Shown one piece after another: positions 7,151 through 15,377 of a DNA stretch of 32,527 bases. A program made the position numbers and the translations under genes. Each line of letters starts with the position of its first letter. Position 1 is the stretch's first letter. Below the pieces are notes generated by a model. The model searched no databases. It had not been told where the DNA came from and worked only from the letters and a program-made list of their open reading frames with translations. The DNA is from Dehalococcoidia bacterium UBA2160 (lineage in GTDB: Bacteria > Chloroflexota > Dehalococcoidia > Lucifugimonadales > UBA1123): the NCBI GenBank assembly GCA_002328865.1, contig DCWO01000176.1, positions 844 through 33,370 of the forward strand, written 5' to 3'.

Positions 7151-8128
7151 CTACACCAGCGCGTACCCCATGGCGTGGACTCCGCAACGGTTCCCGTGCT
7201 CGGAAACGTATTCGTAGGCCGCCGTCGCGGCTAGCGCGCCGCCAGCGGCGGCCGTGATCGTTTGCTTCAGGTCGCCCGCGGCATCGGTCAGATCTCCCGC
7301 TGCGAACACGCCATCGACGCTGGTGGCGCCGTGCTTGTCAACCATCACCTCGTCAGTGTCGTTGAGTTTCACGCCCAGTTGGTTGGCAAGCTCGACCCTG
7401 GGATCGGCGCCGATTTCGATGAAGATGCCCGCCAACTTGATCTGCCGGCTTCCGTTGAACTCTCGGTCCAGCACCACGCCTTCGAGCCCATCCGTGCCCT
7501 CGAGGCCGACGACGTTGGTGTTGAAGATCGTGTGCAGGTTGGTCCGCTCTTCGAGCTGTCTGATGTTCATGGCCTCGGGCCGTGTGAAGCGGTCGCCGCG
7601 GTAGATGATGTAGACTTGGTCGGCGTACTTGCTCAGGAGCACGGCGCCCTTGACCGCCGCGTCACCGCCGCCGACAATGCCGACGGTATTGCCCCGATGC
7701 ATGGGCGCGTCGCAGGTGGCGCAGAACGAAACGCCTCTGCCCATCCATTCGGTTTCGTTCTCCAAGCCGAGTTTGCGTCGCTCGCGGCCGACGGCGAGTA
7801 TCACTGAGGCGCCCTGGTAGAGGTCTCCGGACTCAGTGATAACTTGGAAGCAGTCTTCCATCCTGGCGGCTGAAACGATGTTCTCGTCGACGATCGGCAC
7901 ATCGTTGCTCTCCGCCTGCTCGCGGAATCGCATCATCAGGTCGAAACCATCGATTTCGGATATTCCGGGGTAGTTTTCGATGCTCCCGCCGGTAGCTGTC
8001 TCCCCACCGAACGTGGCGCCGAAAATGATGGGTTTGATCTGGTATCTGGCGGCGTACAGGGCCGCCGCATATGCGGCGGCCCCTTGTCCGATTATGAGTA
8101 CGTCGTAGCTGATGTCCTTGCTTGCCAT
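7151..8128 (-). CDS. thioredoxin-reductase-like FAD/NAD(P)H disulfide oxidoreductase
   Basis: 325 aa, the usual length of low-Mr thioredoxin reductases. The FAD-binding motif GQGAAAYAAALYAAR is at residues 14-28, the redox pair C136-A-T-C139 sits in S-F-C-A-T-C-D-A, and the NAD(P)H-binding G-I-V-G-G-G-D-A-A follows at 150-158. The C terminus has the family pattern G-V-F-A-A-G-D-L-T-D and K-Q-T-I-T-A-A-A-G-G-A. It would pass electrons from NAD(P)H through FAD to a thioredoxin or related thiol protein in the cytoplasm. No thioredoxin is adjacent, but a redoxin and a glutaredoxin occur near 26-27 kb. The start ATG (8126-8128) has AGGA about 10 nt upstream. It reads in the same direction as the SDR gene (gap 109 nt). 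I cannot tell trxB from paralogues, so no symbol is given. Confidence 0.88.
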   Translation of the reverse strand: MASKDISYDVLIIGQGAAAYAAALYAARYQIKPIIFGATFGGETATGGSIENYPGISEIDGFDLMMRFREQAESNDVPIVDENIVSAARMEDCFQVITESGDLYQGASVILAVGRERRKLGLENETEWMGRGVSFCATCDAPMHRGNTVGIVGGGDAAVKGAVLLSKYADQVYIIYRGDRFTRPEAMNIRQLEERTNLHTIFNTNVVGLEGTDGLEGVVLDREFNGSRQIKLAGIFIEIGADPRVELANQLGVKLNDTDEVMVDKHGATSVDGVFAAGDLTDAAGDLKQTITAAAGGALAATAAYEYVSEHGNRCGVHAMGYALV

Positions 8129-8237
8129 TGAATCACGTCCTGTCGAGTATTGCGGAGCTCTTCGCCCGTGAGATTAGATGCATCACGACGCGAAAAGGTG
8201 TCCGATCATCCGGGTAAAAGCCCGGTGGCAGACTCTC

Positions 8238-8984
8238 TCAGTGGAAGACTCGCCCCGAGTCCATCACGAGCGTCTGGCCGGTCACGCTGTCGGTAGCGCA
8301 GAACTCGGCGACTTGCCGGCCTACGTCGTCTTTGTCGACGGCGCGCTCGAGCAACGACGCGGCAGCAGCTCGCGCCTGATACTCCGGGTCGAGGTTGGCC
8401 GTGGCGCGGGTGCCCTCGAGGAATCCCGGCGCGACGCAGTTGACCAGTATGTCCGGCGCGAGGGCAACTGCCATGCACTTGGTGAGATGGATCAGGCCTG
8501 CCTTGGAAACCGCGTATCCGATCGACGAACCCGACGGCCCCAGTCCGGCCACAGACGAAATGTTCACGATCCGCCCGCCGCCCTGACGTCGCATCTCCGG
8601 GACGACGGCTTTGATCGCCATCATCGGACCCGTCAGATTGACGTCCAACATCCGAGCCCACTCTTCGTTGGTCATGCCGCCCAGATCGTCGAACGGAATC
8701 CATTTGTTGTACGCCGCGTCATTTACAAGTATGTCTACACGACCGAATTTTGCCGACACCGCCGAAACCAGAGCTTCGACCTGCGCCGGATCGGTCACGT
8801 CGCATTGGAAAGCTGCCGCTTTGGCGTCGCCGCCGAGCTCGTCCGCTACTTGTTGCGCCTCGTCGCGGCTTTGGACGTAGACGACCCCCACGCGACAACC
8901 GGCGTCGGCCAATGCGTGGCAGATTCGCTGCCCGAGCCCGCCGTTGCCACCCGTTACAATCGCGACTTTGTCTTGAAGGTCCAT
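8238..8984 (-). CDS. short-chain dehydrogenase/reductase (SDR family)
   Basis: 248 aa, typical of classical SDRs. The Rossmann motif is T11-G-G-N-G-G-L-G18. N116 in D-V-N-L-T-G, S144 in N-I-S-S-V-A-G and Y157-A-V-S-K161 form the catalytic tetrad. The usual N-N-A-G motif reads N-D-A-A. The enzyme should oxidise or reduce a carbonyl/alcohol with NAD(P)(H); substrate unknown. The ATG at 8984 has AGGAG 6 nt upstream and a TATAAT box 31 nt upstream. The gene probably starts a two-gene transcript with the flavoprotein downstream. Confidence 0.9.
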   Translation of the reverse strand: MDLQDKVAIVTGGNGGLGQRICHALADAGCRVGVVYVQSRDEAQQVADELGGDAKAAAFQCDVTDPAQVEALVSAVSAKFGRVDILVNDAAYNKWIPFDDLGGMTNEEWARMLDVNLTGPMMAIKAVVPEMRRQGGGRIVNISSVAGLGPSGSSIGYAVSKAGLIHLTKCMAVALAPDILVNCVAPGFLEGTRATANLDPEYQARAAAASLLERAVDKDDVGRQVAEFCATDSVTGQTLVMDSGRVFH

Positions 8985-9014
8985 TGCACGCTCCTGCCTG
9001 GATTTAACGACGCG

Positions 9015-9020
9015 ATTATA
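9015..9020 (-). promoter_or_regulatory. -10 promoter element for the SDR gene
   Basis: Plus-strand ATTATA reads TATAAT on the minus strand, a perfect -10 box. It would start transcription roughly 24 nt before the SDR start codon. No good -35 lies 16-18 nt upstream of it, so the assignment is tentative. Confidence 0.35.
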
Positions 9021-9155
9021 TCACCGGGCCGTTTGACAGGCTCTTGACCAACTGATCAAATGTGATGCGCCTCGGATCTGTGACAAGTTCTGACTAGGGC
9101 TGGCGCCGCAACGGGCGACGACGACCTGCCGACGCATCGAAGGGGAGATTGATAC

Positions 9156-9797
9156 GTGACCATGTCATACGACGGTTTGGGGAAAAGGCTGTTCGCCACA
9201 TGGTATGACCTGCTGAACGCTGGGGTCGAGCATAGAGTAATCCCGTTCCGTCGCGAAACCGCAGGCGTGAGCGATGGCGACGTACTCGAGATCGGGGGCG
9301 GGACCGGCGCGAACCTGCCGTTCTATCCGGAAGGCGTTCGACTGACCGTCCTGGAGCCGAACCCGCACATGGCTCGAAAGCTGCGGCGAAACGCTGACCG
9401 CCAGGGCAGGGCGGTCACAATCGTGCCCGGATTCGGCGAGCGCATGCCGTTCGCAGACGGCACGTTCGACTGCGTGCTGACCACGCTGGTGCTCTGCATG
9501 GTCCAGGACGTCGAAGCCGTAGTGCATGAGGCCAGGCGTGTTCTGAAACCCGGCGGACGGTTCCTGTTCTACGAACACGTCGTCTCGTCCCACCAATGGG
9601 CGAGCCGATGGCAAACCTGGTTGAACCCGCCGTGGCGATTTTTCACGACCGGGTGCAATCTCGACAGAGACATCGGCGGCGACATAGAGGGGGCTGGCTT
9701 CGAAAACGTCGACTACCGGCAGTTCAGCCTTTCGGTCGGCGTCCCGGTCAAAATTCCAAACATCGTCGGGGTGGCGACGCGGGCCAACGCGCCGTAA
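9156..9797 (+). CDS. class I SAM-dependent methyltransferase (UbiE / METTL7-like)
   Basis: 213 aa from the GTG at 9156, chosen because AGGGGAG (9141-9147) is 8 nt upstream. An ATG at 9162 is 14 nt from it and less well placed. The SAM-binding motif I is V-L-E-I-G-G-G-T-G-A-N-L. Motif II is L-E-P-N-P-H-M. F-D-C-V-L-T-T-L-V-L-C-M-V and E-A-R-R-V-L-K-P-G-G-R-F-L-F-Y-E-H supply the post-I motifs. The C-terminal pattern with W-R-F-F-T-T-G-C-N-L-D-R-D resembles METTL7-type methyltransferases. The acceptor cannot be inferred. It is divergent from the SDR gene and precedes the NUDIX gene. Confidence 0.85.
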   Translation: MTMSYDGLGKRLFATWYDLLNAGVEHRVIPFRRETAGVSDGDVLEIGGGTGANLPFYPEGVRLTVLEPNPHMARKLRRNADRQGRAVTIVPGFGERMPFADGTFDCVLTTLVLCMVQDVEAVVHEARRVLKPGGRFLFYEHVVSSHQWASRWQTWLNPPWRFFTTGCNLDRDIGGDIEGAGFENVDYRQFSLSVGVPVKIPNIVGVATRANAP

Positions 9798-9870
9798 CCT
9801 CGCGTTGGCGGAGACCCATCGGACCGTTGAGCCCCACGATCACAACGAAACCTACGAGGACGCAGATCAT

Positions 9871-10365
9871 ATGGATTTTGAATTCGACTGGAACAAGCAC
9901 CCGGACAACATAGGCAGACCACTCAAGCGAGCGCCCGACAGGTTGGCGGTCGGGACGAACGCGATCATGTTCGATGACGACGGCCGAGTTCTGCTCGAAC
10001 ATCGCTCAGACAACGGCTTCTGGGGCCTGCCGGGCGGCCACGTCGAGATCGGAGAACCCGTCGCCGACGCAGCCGTGCGCGAGGTGTACGAGGAGACGGG
10101 CCTGCGCGTCAGAATCAAACGAATGGTCGGCGTTTACTCAGATCCCGCAAACTTTTGCGTCATCCAGTACCCAGACGGAAACATCGCGCACGTGGTGACC
10201 ACCGTATTCGAGTGCGAGCGGATTGACGGCGATCTGACGCTCTCCGACGAGAGCACGGAGCTGCGATATTTCGCAACCGACGCATTGCCAGAAGCAATGC
10301 TCTGGTCACACCGAATCAGGGTCGAGGACGCGATCACGCCCGAAGGCGCGCCGTTTGTGAAGTAG
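9871..10365 (+). CDS. NUDIX hydrolase
   Basis: 164 aa from the ATG at 9871, with GAGGA 10 nt upstream; an in-frame TTG at 9805 lacks a ribosome-binding site. The complete Nudix box spans G56 to L78 (G-x5-E-x7-R-E-V-Y-E-E-T-G-L). E71, E74 and E75 are the expected metal ligands. Nudix enzymes cleave nucleoside diphosphates linked to another moiety. The acidic N-terminal stretch D-F-E-F-D-W-N-K-H-P-D-N-I-G-R-P precedes the domain and may be a subfamily trait. Substrate is unknown. It lies 73 nt behind the methyltransferase and may be co-transcribed with it. Confidence 0.9.
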   Translation: MDFEFDWNKHPDNIGRPLKRAPDRLAVGTNAIMFDDDGRVLLEHRSDNGFWGLPGGHVEIGEPVADAAVREVYEETGLRVRIKRMVGVYSDPANFCVIQYPDGNIAHVVTTVFECERIDGDLTLSDESTELRYFATDALPEAMLWSHRIRVEDAITPEGAPFVK

Positions 10366-10520
10366 CGGCTGGGGTCGCGTGACCAGCACAGGACGAAGCG
10401 GTGGGACCAGAGACGCGAGGGACAAGCGGGACGAAAGGGGAATCTAGCATCACCGGAGCGTGAATGGGCAACCAGATTCTCTGCGTTTGAACATGGCGAT
10501 CGCTGATGACGATTCGCAAT

Positions 10521-10766
10521 CTAACTTTCAGCCTCGGCTTTCAATTGGGTGAAAAACGTTTCGGCATCTATTCCGCCATCGCGCTTGTACTCCGCCCAAA
10601 TTTCATCAAGCCCTTGCGAAAGTTCCTCGTCTTCTTTGGCCTCGAACCACTCGATCAACGCTTCTGTCACAATGTCCTTCGCGTAGCGGCCTGTCCGCGC
10701 CGCCTCGGCTTTCAGTGCGGTGTACAACTCGTCATCATCAAATACTACAGTCATACGCTTGGACAT
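10521..10766 (-). CDS. ribbon-helix-helix (CopG/Arc-like) protein, orphan antitoxin-like
   Basis: 81 aa from the ATG at 10766, with AGGAG 5 nt upstream on the minus strand; a start at 10808 is less likely. The N terminus M-S-K-R-M-T-V-V-F-D-D-D-E-L-Y-T-A-L-K is a typical RHH strand-helix, followed by a second helix with I-V-T-E-A-L-I-E-W-F. The C-terminal half is acidic, as in toxin-neutralising tails. No recognisable toxin is adjacent: the 155 nt downstream hold only a short unlabelled frame opening at a TTG just behind the stop. It may be a stand-alone DNA-binding repressor or a remnant of a toxin-antitoxin pair. Confidence 0.75.
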   Translation of the reverse strand: MSKRMTVVFDDDELYTALKAEAARTGRYAKDIVTEALIEWFEAKEDEELSQGLDEIWAEYKRDGGIDAETFFTQLKAEAES

Positions 10767-11133
10767 CTCGACTCCTGTCCTCGCAAAGGTATGCATGCCT
10801 GTGCGCAATCACGATTCTATCCCCGAGATGCGAGCATATCAACCGCGGTCAACGGGCTCCCATTGTCGCAGGGAATCATCCGGTCGCCCTGCGGCAGCGC
10901 TGCGTCCCAACGCCCCTCCAGTGTGCGAAACAGGCCACCGACCAAAGGCACGTTCCCAGTATACGCACCCTGTCCACGCTCGATCAGCCAGCTACGTTAT
11001 CGGAGTACGTAGGCAGACGGCGCCCGTTTCAACCCCGGAACACAACACTCGTGTCACGTTGGTGTTACATTATCTCTCTGTCATGTACAACTAACGACAT
11101 CGCGCATACTGCGTCATCGCTGGCGAGGCCATC
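10767..11133. other. 367-nt divergent intergenic region, RHH gene to tex
   Basis: No supported gene. On the minus strand a TATACT box lies at about 10958-10963 and could serve the RHH gene. A 44-codon GTG frame (10817-10951, minus) follows it but has no recognisable product. On the plus strand a weak TTGGTG is followed 17 nt later by CATGTA, a poor promoter candidate for tex. The tex ribosome-binding site is GAGG near 11124-11127. Confidence 0.4.
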
Positions 11134-13266
11134 ATGATTGAGAACCAGATCGAACGCGTTGGAGCGCACCTGAAGCTCCCCGTTGACCGAGTCAGGGCGA
11201 CGGTCGTGCTCCTTGACGAAGGCGGCACGGTTCCGTTCATCGCGCGCTATCGCAAAGAGGCGACAGGCATGCTGGACGAGGTCGCCGTCGCGGCGATCAG
11301 GGATAGGCTGGCGGTCCTCGTCGAACTCGACGATCGCAGGGACGCGATACTCAAGTCGTTGACTGAGCGCGAGCTTCGAACGGACGATCTTCGGGAGCAG
11401 GTCAATTCCGCTGAGTCCATGACGGCCCTGGAGGACGTGTATCTCCCGTTTCGTCCCAAACGACGGACCCGGGCGACCATCGCTCGTGAAAGAGGCCTGG
11501 AGCCGTTGTCAGAAATCATATGGACGCAGACCGACGTCGACATCGCGGCCGAGGCCATGCCTTTTGTCGACGAGAGCCTGGGAGTCGCGAACGTGGATGA
11601 AGCCCTCAGCGGCGCCCGCGACATCCTTGCCGAGCGGGTCAGCGAGGACAGCGCCGCTAGGGGCAGGGTTCGCGAGCTGTTTGCTAGGCAGGGCGTGCTC
11701 AGGTCACGATCGGTCAACGATGGCGAAGAGGCGGGGGCCAAGTACCGCGACTATTTCGAGTGGGAGGAGCCGCTGGCGACGGCGCCGTCCCATCGTGTAC
11801 TGGCGATGTTCCGGGGCGAAAACGAGTCGTTTCTGTCAGTGCGGATCTCGCCATCGGAGCCGGCTGCGCTTGAGGTCCTAACCGGGCTCTTCGTCACGGA
11901 GGACAATCCCAGCGCTGAGCAAGTCGGTTCGGCGGTCGACGACAGCTACAAACGGCTGCTTGGTCCAGCAATCGAGCGAGAGGCCAGAAACGCGATCAAA
12001 GAACGCGCCGACCGAACCGCGATAAACGTCTTCGCCGAGAACCTGCGTGAGCTTTTGCTGGCGCCTCCGTTGGGCCGCAAGATTGTGCTCGCGGCCGATC
12101 CGGGATTTCGAACCGGAGCGAAGATAGTCGTCCTCGATAAGCAAGGAGCGCTGCTCCACGACGACGTCGTGTACGTACTATCAGGCGAAAACAGAGCCAA
12201 CGAGGCGAAAGCGACGATCCTGAAACTGGTCAACCTGTTCAACGTTGAGGTCGTCGCCGTGGGGAATGGCACCGGCGGCCGGGAGACAGAGGCGTTCTTC
12301 CGGGACTTAGGTCTTGGCAGCCGAATCCCTGTCGTCATGGTGAACGAGAGCGGCGCCTCGGTCTACTCAGCATCGGACGTCGCCCGAGCCGAGTTTCCCG
12401 ACCACGACTTGACCGTACGGGGCGCAGTGTCGATAGGCAGGCGGCTCGTGGATCCTCTGGCCGAATTGGTGAAGATCGATCCCCAGTCCATCGGAGTGGG
12501 CCAGTACCAGCACGACGTCGACCAGAAGCTCCTCAAGGAGAGATTGGACGACGTCGTCGTTAGCTGCGTCAACAGCGTCGGAGTGGACGTCAACACCGCC
12601 AGTGAGCAATTGCTCACGTACGTCTCCGGCCTTGGGCCGCGGCTGGCCCACAACATCGTCGCACACAGGGACCGGCACGGGGCTTTCTCGAATCGGAGCT
12701 CTCTGAAGGACGTCTCGCGACTGGGCGAGAAGGCGTTCGAGCAGGCGGCGGGTTTCCTCCGAGTTCGCGGCGACGACCCGTTGGACGCCAGCGCGATCCA
12801 CCCCGAAAGCTACTTTATCGTTGACCAGATGGCCTGGGACCTTGGATGCTCGGTTTCAGATTTGATGCGCGACGAAACCCTGCGCCAGCGCATCGACCTA
12901 CAAAGCCATGTGAGCGACGACATCGGCCTGCCCACGCTGAACGACATCGTGGCCGAGTTGGGGCGGCCGGGCAGGGACCCGCGTCCGGAATTCGAGGCGT
13001 TCAGCTTCGCCGAGGAGGTCAACTCCCTCGATGACGTAACGCCTGGGATGACGCTGCCCGGCATCGTGACCAACGTCGCCGCGTTCGGCGCATTCGTGGA
13101 CGTTGGCGTCCACCAGGACGGCCTGGTCCACGTGAGCCAGCTTTCGGACAGTTATGTCAAGAATCCAAGTGACGTGGTCAAGGTGCTCCAGAAAGTTACG
13201 GTCAAGGTGCTCGACGTAGACATCGAGAGGCGGAGGATTTCACTATCGATGAAAGACCAGCCTTAG
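11134..13266 (+). CDS. tex: Tex family transcription accessory protein (S1 RNA-binding)
   Basis: 710 aa, close to typical Tex length. The N-terminal helix-turn-helix part holds V-P-F-I-A-R-Y-R-K-E-A-T-G, a hallmark of Tex. A YqgF/RNase H-like domain starts at about residue 318 with A-A-D-P-G-F-R-T-G-A-K. Helix-hairpin-helix motifs occupy roughly 490-560 (Y-V-S-G-L-G-P-R-L-A). An S1 domain at about 637-705 contains G-I-V-T-N-V-A-A-F-G-A-F-V-D-V-G and ends R-R-I-S-L-S-M-K. Tex binds nucleic acid and associates with the transcription and RNA-processing machinery. It is a free-standing gene on the plus strand. Identification is secure. Confidence 0.96.
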   Translation: MIENQIERVGAHLKLPVDRVRATVVLLDEGGTVPFIARYRKEATGMLDEVAVAAIRDRLAVLVELDDRRDAILKSLTERELRTDDLREQVNSAESMTALEDVYLPFRPKRRTRATIARERGLEPLSEIIWTQTDVDIAAEAMPFVDESLGVANVDEALSGARDILAERVSEDSAARGRVRELFARQGVLRSRSVNDGEEAGAKYRDYFEWEEPLATAPSHRVLAMFRGENESFLSVRISPSEPAALEVLTGLFVTEDNPSAEQVGSAVDDSYKRLLGPAIEREARNAIKERADRTAINVFAENLRELLLAPPLGRKIVLAADPGFRTGAKIVVLDKQGALLHDDVVYVLSGENRANEAKATILKLVNLFNVEVVAVGNGTGGRETEAFFRDLGLGSRIPVVMVNESGASVYSASDVARAEFPDHDLTVRGAVSIGRRLVDPLAELVKIDPQSIGVGQYQHDVDQKLLKERLDDVVVSCVNSVGVDVNTASEQLLTYVSGLGPRLAHNIVAHRDRHGAFSNRSSLKDVSRLGEKAFEQAAGFLRVRGDDPLDASAIHPESYFIVDQMAWDLGCSVSDLMRDETLRQRIDLQSHVSDDIGLPTLNDIVAELGRPGRDPRPEFEAFSFAEEVNSLDDVTPGMTLPGIVTNVAAFGAFVDVGVHQDGLVHVSQLSDSYVKNPSDVVKVLQKVTVKVLDVDIERRRISLSMKDQP

Positions 13267-13290
13267 GCGCATAGCAGCCGCGCCGCTCAT

Positions 13291-13320
13291 TTGACACCCC
13301 GTTTGGCCGTGACCTAACAT
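13291..13320 (+). promoter_or_regulatory. sigma70-type promoter of the SRP RNA
   Basis: A perfect TTGACA (13291-13296) is followed after 18 nt by TAACAT (13315-13320). This predicts transcription beginning near 13327, at the first bases of the SRP RNA. It is the clearest consensus promoter in the window and may also serve rsmA downstream. Confidence 0.7.
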
Positions 13321-13327
13321 GAGATAG

Positions 13328-13550
13328 GCCGTGCTAGGCGGGGAGATAGCGGTGCCCTGTACTCGCAATCCGCTCTAGCGAGGCTGAATTCCTCCCTGAG
13401 GTCTTCTTTGCGCAGCCTCTGCCGGTAAGCGCCGGTGTTGATGGCTGGGTCCTGCGCGGCGGAAACCTGCGAATCCCGTCAGATTCGGAAGAAAGCAGCG
13501 GTAAGCAGTCATTTCCGAGCGCCGCAGGGTCACCTGGCCTGAGTCGGTCT
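13328..13550 (+). ncRNA. ffs: signal recognition particle RNA, large bacterial type (4.5S/6S-like)
   Basis: The segment from GTGCTAGGCGGGGA (13331) on matches the well-known 5' part of large bacterial SRP RNAs: GGTGCCCTGTACTCGCAATC, then a GGTGTTGATG-type stretch. Domain IV, the Ffh-binding hairpin, is present as GGAAACCTG... GTCAGATTCGGAAGAAAGCA then GCGGTAAGC, including the conserved GGAA tetraloop and the AGCA internal loop. The 3' strand (CCGCAGGGTCACCTGGCCTGAGTC) can pair with the 5' end. With Ffh and FtsY this RNA targets membrane proteins co-translationally. The extended 5' part implies an Alu-like domain, as in Gram-positive and Chloroflexota SRPs. Ends are estimated to within about 5-10 nt. 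It lies between tex and rsmA. Confidence 0.9.
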
Positions 13551-13578
13551 TGCCGATCACGCTGGCGGAAGGGATCGA

Positions 13579-14505
13579 ATGGGGGTGCACGGCCTACCCA
13601 CGCCCTCAACTATGAGCCAGAATTCTTCAGCGGGCAACCCCCGTACTGCCGCGCCGCGAGCGGAGCGCCGCTTTCGACGCCCTGCGGCCAAAAAGTCGCT
13701 CGGGCAGAACTTCCTCGTCGATTCGCGCGTCGCCCGTCGGATTGTGTCCGAAGCCGAGGTCTCCGAAAACGACACGGTCCTCGAGATCGGCCCGGGCAGG
13801 GGGGCGCTCACTACACGTCTGGCCGAGACGGCCAAGCGGCTCATCGCCGTCGAGCTCGACGACGATCTGGCACCGCGCCTTAGCGAAAAATACGCCGCCG
13901 CCACTAACGTCGAGATCGTGCACGACGACGCCCGCGAAGTGCAGGTCAACGCGCTCCTGGGGCCGGGTGAGCGATACAAGCTCGTGGCAAACCTGCCTTA
14001 TAACGCGGCCAACCCGATCATCCGGAAATTCCTGACAAGCAAGCCAGCGCCCAGCGTGATGGTCGTAATGGTTCAGAGAGAGGTCGCACGATCGATGGCG
14101 GCTCGGCCTGGAGACATGGGCCTGCTGTCGGTGATGATTCAGCTTTACGGCGCGGCCAAAGTCGCCTTCTCCGTGCCGCCGAGGGCGTTCAAGCCCGCGC
14201 CCAAGGTCACCTCGGCCGTCGTGCGCATTGACGTGTACGACTCCCCGGCGCTTTCACTCGACTCCCACGAGCGGTTCATCAAATTCGCGGCTGCCGGGTT
14301 CAGAGCGCCGCGCAAACAACTTCGCAACAGCCTGAAGACAGGGCTCGGGGCGCCAGCCGACGCCGTCGATACATTGCTGGAATCAGCCGGCATCGATCCC
14401 AAGCGCCGACCGGCAACCCTGTCGATCGACGAGTGGGGCGCTCTTTACGATCTGTGGCGTCAAAATCCCGACGGATCAGACGCCATTCGAGGGCCGGACG
14501 CATGA
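13579..14505 (+). CDS. rsmA: 16S rRNA (adenine1518-N6/adenine1519-N6)-dimethyltransferase
   Basis: 308 aa. The family signature K-K-S-L-G-Q-N-F-L-V-D is at 38-48, the SAM motif E-I-G-P-G-R-G-A-L-T at 69-78, the catalytic N-L-P-Y at 138-141, and the F-x-V-P-P-x-x-F-x-P-x-P-K-V region follows. The enzyme dimethylates two adenines near the 3' end of 16S rRNA during late 30S assembly. I keep the ATG at 13579, preceded by GGAAGGGA; an ATG at 13612 would remove 11 residues but lacks a ribosome-binding site. The TGA stop overlaps the ispE ATG in an ATGA arrangement, which implies translational coupling. The pairing of rsmA with ispE is common in bacteria. Confidence 0.96.
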   Translation: MGVHGLPTPSTMSQNSSAGNPRTAAPRAERRFRRPAAKKSLGQNFLVDSRVARRIVSEAEVSENDTVLEIGPGRGALTTRLAETAKRLIAVELDDDLAPRLSEKYAAATNVEIVHDDAREVQVNALLGPGERYKLVANLPYNAANPIIRKFLTSKPAPSVMVVMVQREVARSMAARPGDMGLLSVMIQLYGAAKVAFSVPPRAFKPAPKVTSAVVRIDVYDSPALSLDSHERFIKFAAAGFRAPRKQLRNSLKTGLGAPADAVDTLLESAGIDPKRRPATLSIDEWGALYDLWRQNPDGSDAIRGPDA

Positions 14506-15377
14506 TATCCGTGGAGGCCCACGCCAAGATCAACCTGACGCTCGAGGTGCAGGGCCGCAGGCCGGACGGGTTCCACGAGATCGCATCCATCGTGCAGACC
14601 ATCTCGCTGCACGACGTGGTGACGATCCACTCATCGGAATCGTTGACACTATCGTGTGACATCGAAGGTTTGGCGCCCGAAGAGAACCTGGCGTTCAAGG
14701 CAGCGTCGATGCTTCGACAGCGTTCCGGCACGACAACGGGGGCTCGAATCGAGATCGAGAAGCACATCCCCGTCGCCGCTGGCCTTGGCGGTGGCAGCAG
14801 CGATGCCGCCGCCACGTTGACCGTGTTGAACCAGCTATGGGAGCTCGACATTGACGCTCCGGAACTGGAAGCGATTGCCGCCGAATTGGGATCCGACATC
14901 CCGTATCTCCTCCGTGGCGGAACGGCGATGCTGTCGGGACGGGGCGAGCGAGTCCGGACACTTCCTGCCGCCGACTTGCCGTGGATCGTGCTGTTCACAC
15001 CGAAGGCGGCGATCGACAACAAGACCGCGACGATGTACGGCGCGGTCGAGCCATCCGACTACACGCGAGGAGCGCTGACGCGCAAGCTGGACGCTCGCAT
15101 ACGCGGAGGCGGGGACGTGCCGCCTCAGTTCTTGTTCAACGTATTCGACGAAGTCGCCAAGCGGGCGGTCCCCGGTTTGTCCGACCAATGGGCTATGTTC
15201 GAGTCACTGGGCGCCCGTGAGGTGCATCTGTCCGGAAGCGGGCCCACGATGTACTCGCCGGTCGCGAAGCGCGAGTTCGGATCGGCCATGCAACTGTTGT
15301 TGACCCACACGCACGGACAGCAAGCGCATCTCGTGACGGCATGGGACCCCGAACGGGGAGAGCATTGGACGCACTGA
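14502..15377 (+). CDS. ispE: 4-diphosphocytidyl-2-C-methyl-D-erythritol kinase
   Basis: 291 aa from the ATG at 14502, which overlaps the rsmA stop by 4 nt. This GHMP kinase phosphorylates CDP-methylerythritol in the MEP pathway to isoprenoid precursors. A-H-A-K9-I-N-L-T-L carries the N-terminal lysine. P-V-A-A-G-L-G-G-G-S-S-D-A at 90-102 is the ATP-binding glycine-rich loop, with D101 the conserved acidic residue. H-L-S-G-S-G-P-T-M-Y near the C terminus is the third GHMP motif. It implies isoprenoid synthesis through MEP in this organism. Identification is secure. Confidence 0.96.
   Translation: MISVEAHAKINLTLEVQGRRPDGFHEIASIVQTISLHDVVTIHSSESLTLSCDIEGLAPEENLAFKAASMLRQRSGTTTGARIEIEKHIPVAAGLGGGSSDAAATLTVLNQLWELDIDAPELEAIAAELGSDIPYLLRGGTAMLSGRGERVRTLPAADLPWIVLFTPKAAIDNKTATMYGAVEPSDYTRGALTRKLDARIRGGGDVPPQFLFNVFDEVAKRAVPGLSDQWAMFESLGAREVHLSGSGPTMYSPVAKREFGSAMQLLLTHTHGQQAHLVTAWDPERGEHWTH

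Noticed and set aside
10334..10519. 61-codon minus-strand frame directly behind the RHH stop, considered as a toxin partner
   Set aside because: Begins L-R-I-V-I-S-D like a PIN-domain start, but later residues lack the acidic catalytic set and the frame overlaps the end of the NUDIX gene.
10817..10951. 44-codon minus-strand frame behind a TATACT box upstream of the RHH gene
   Set aside because: No ribosome-binding site and no recognisable product; the TATACT box is more simply a promoter element for the RHH gene.
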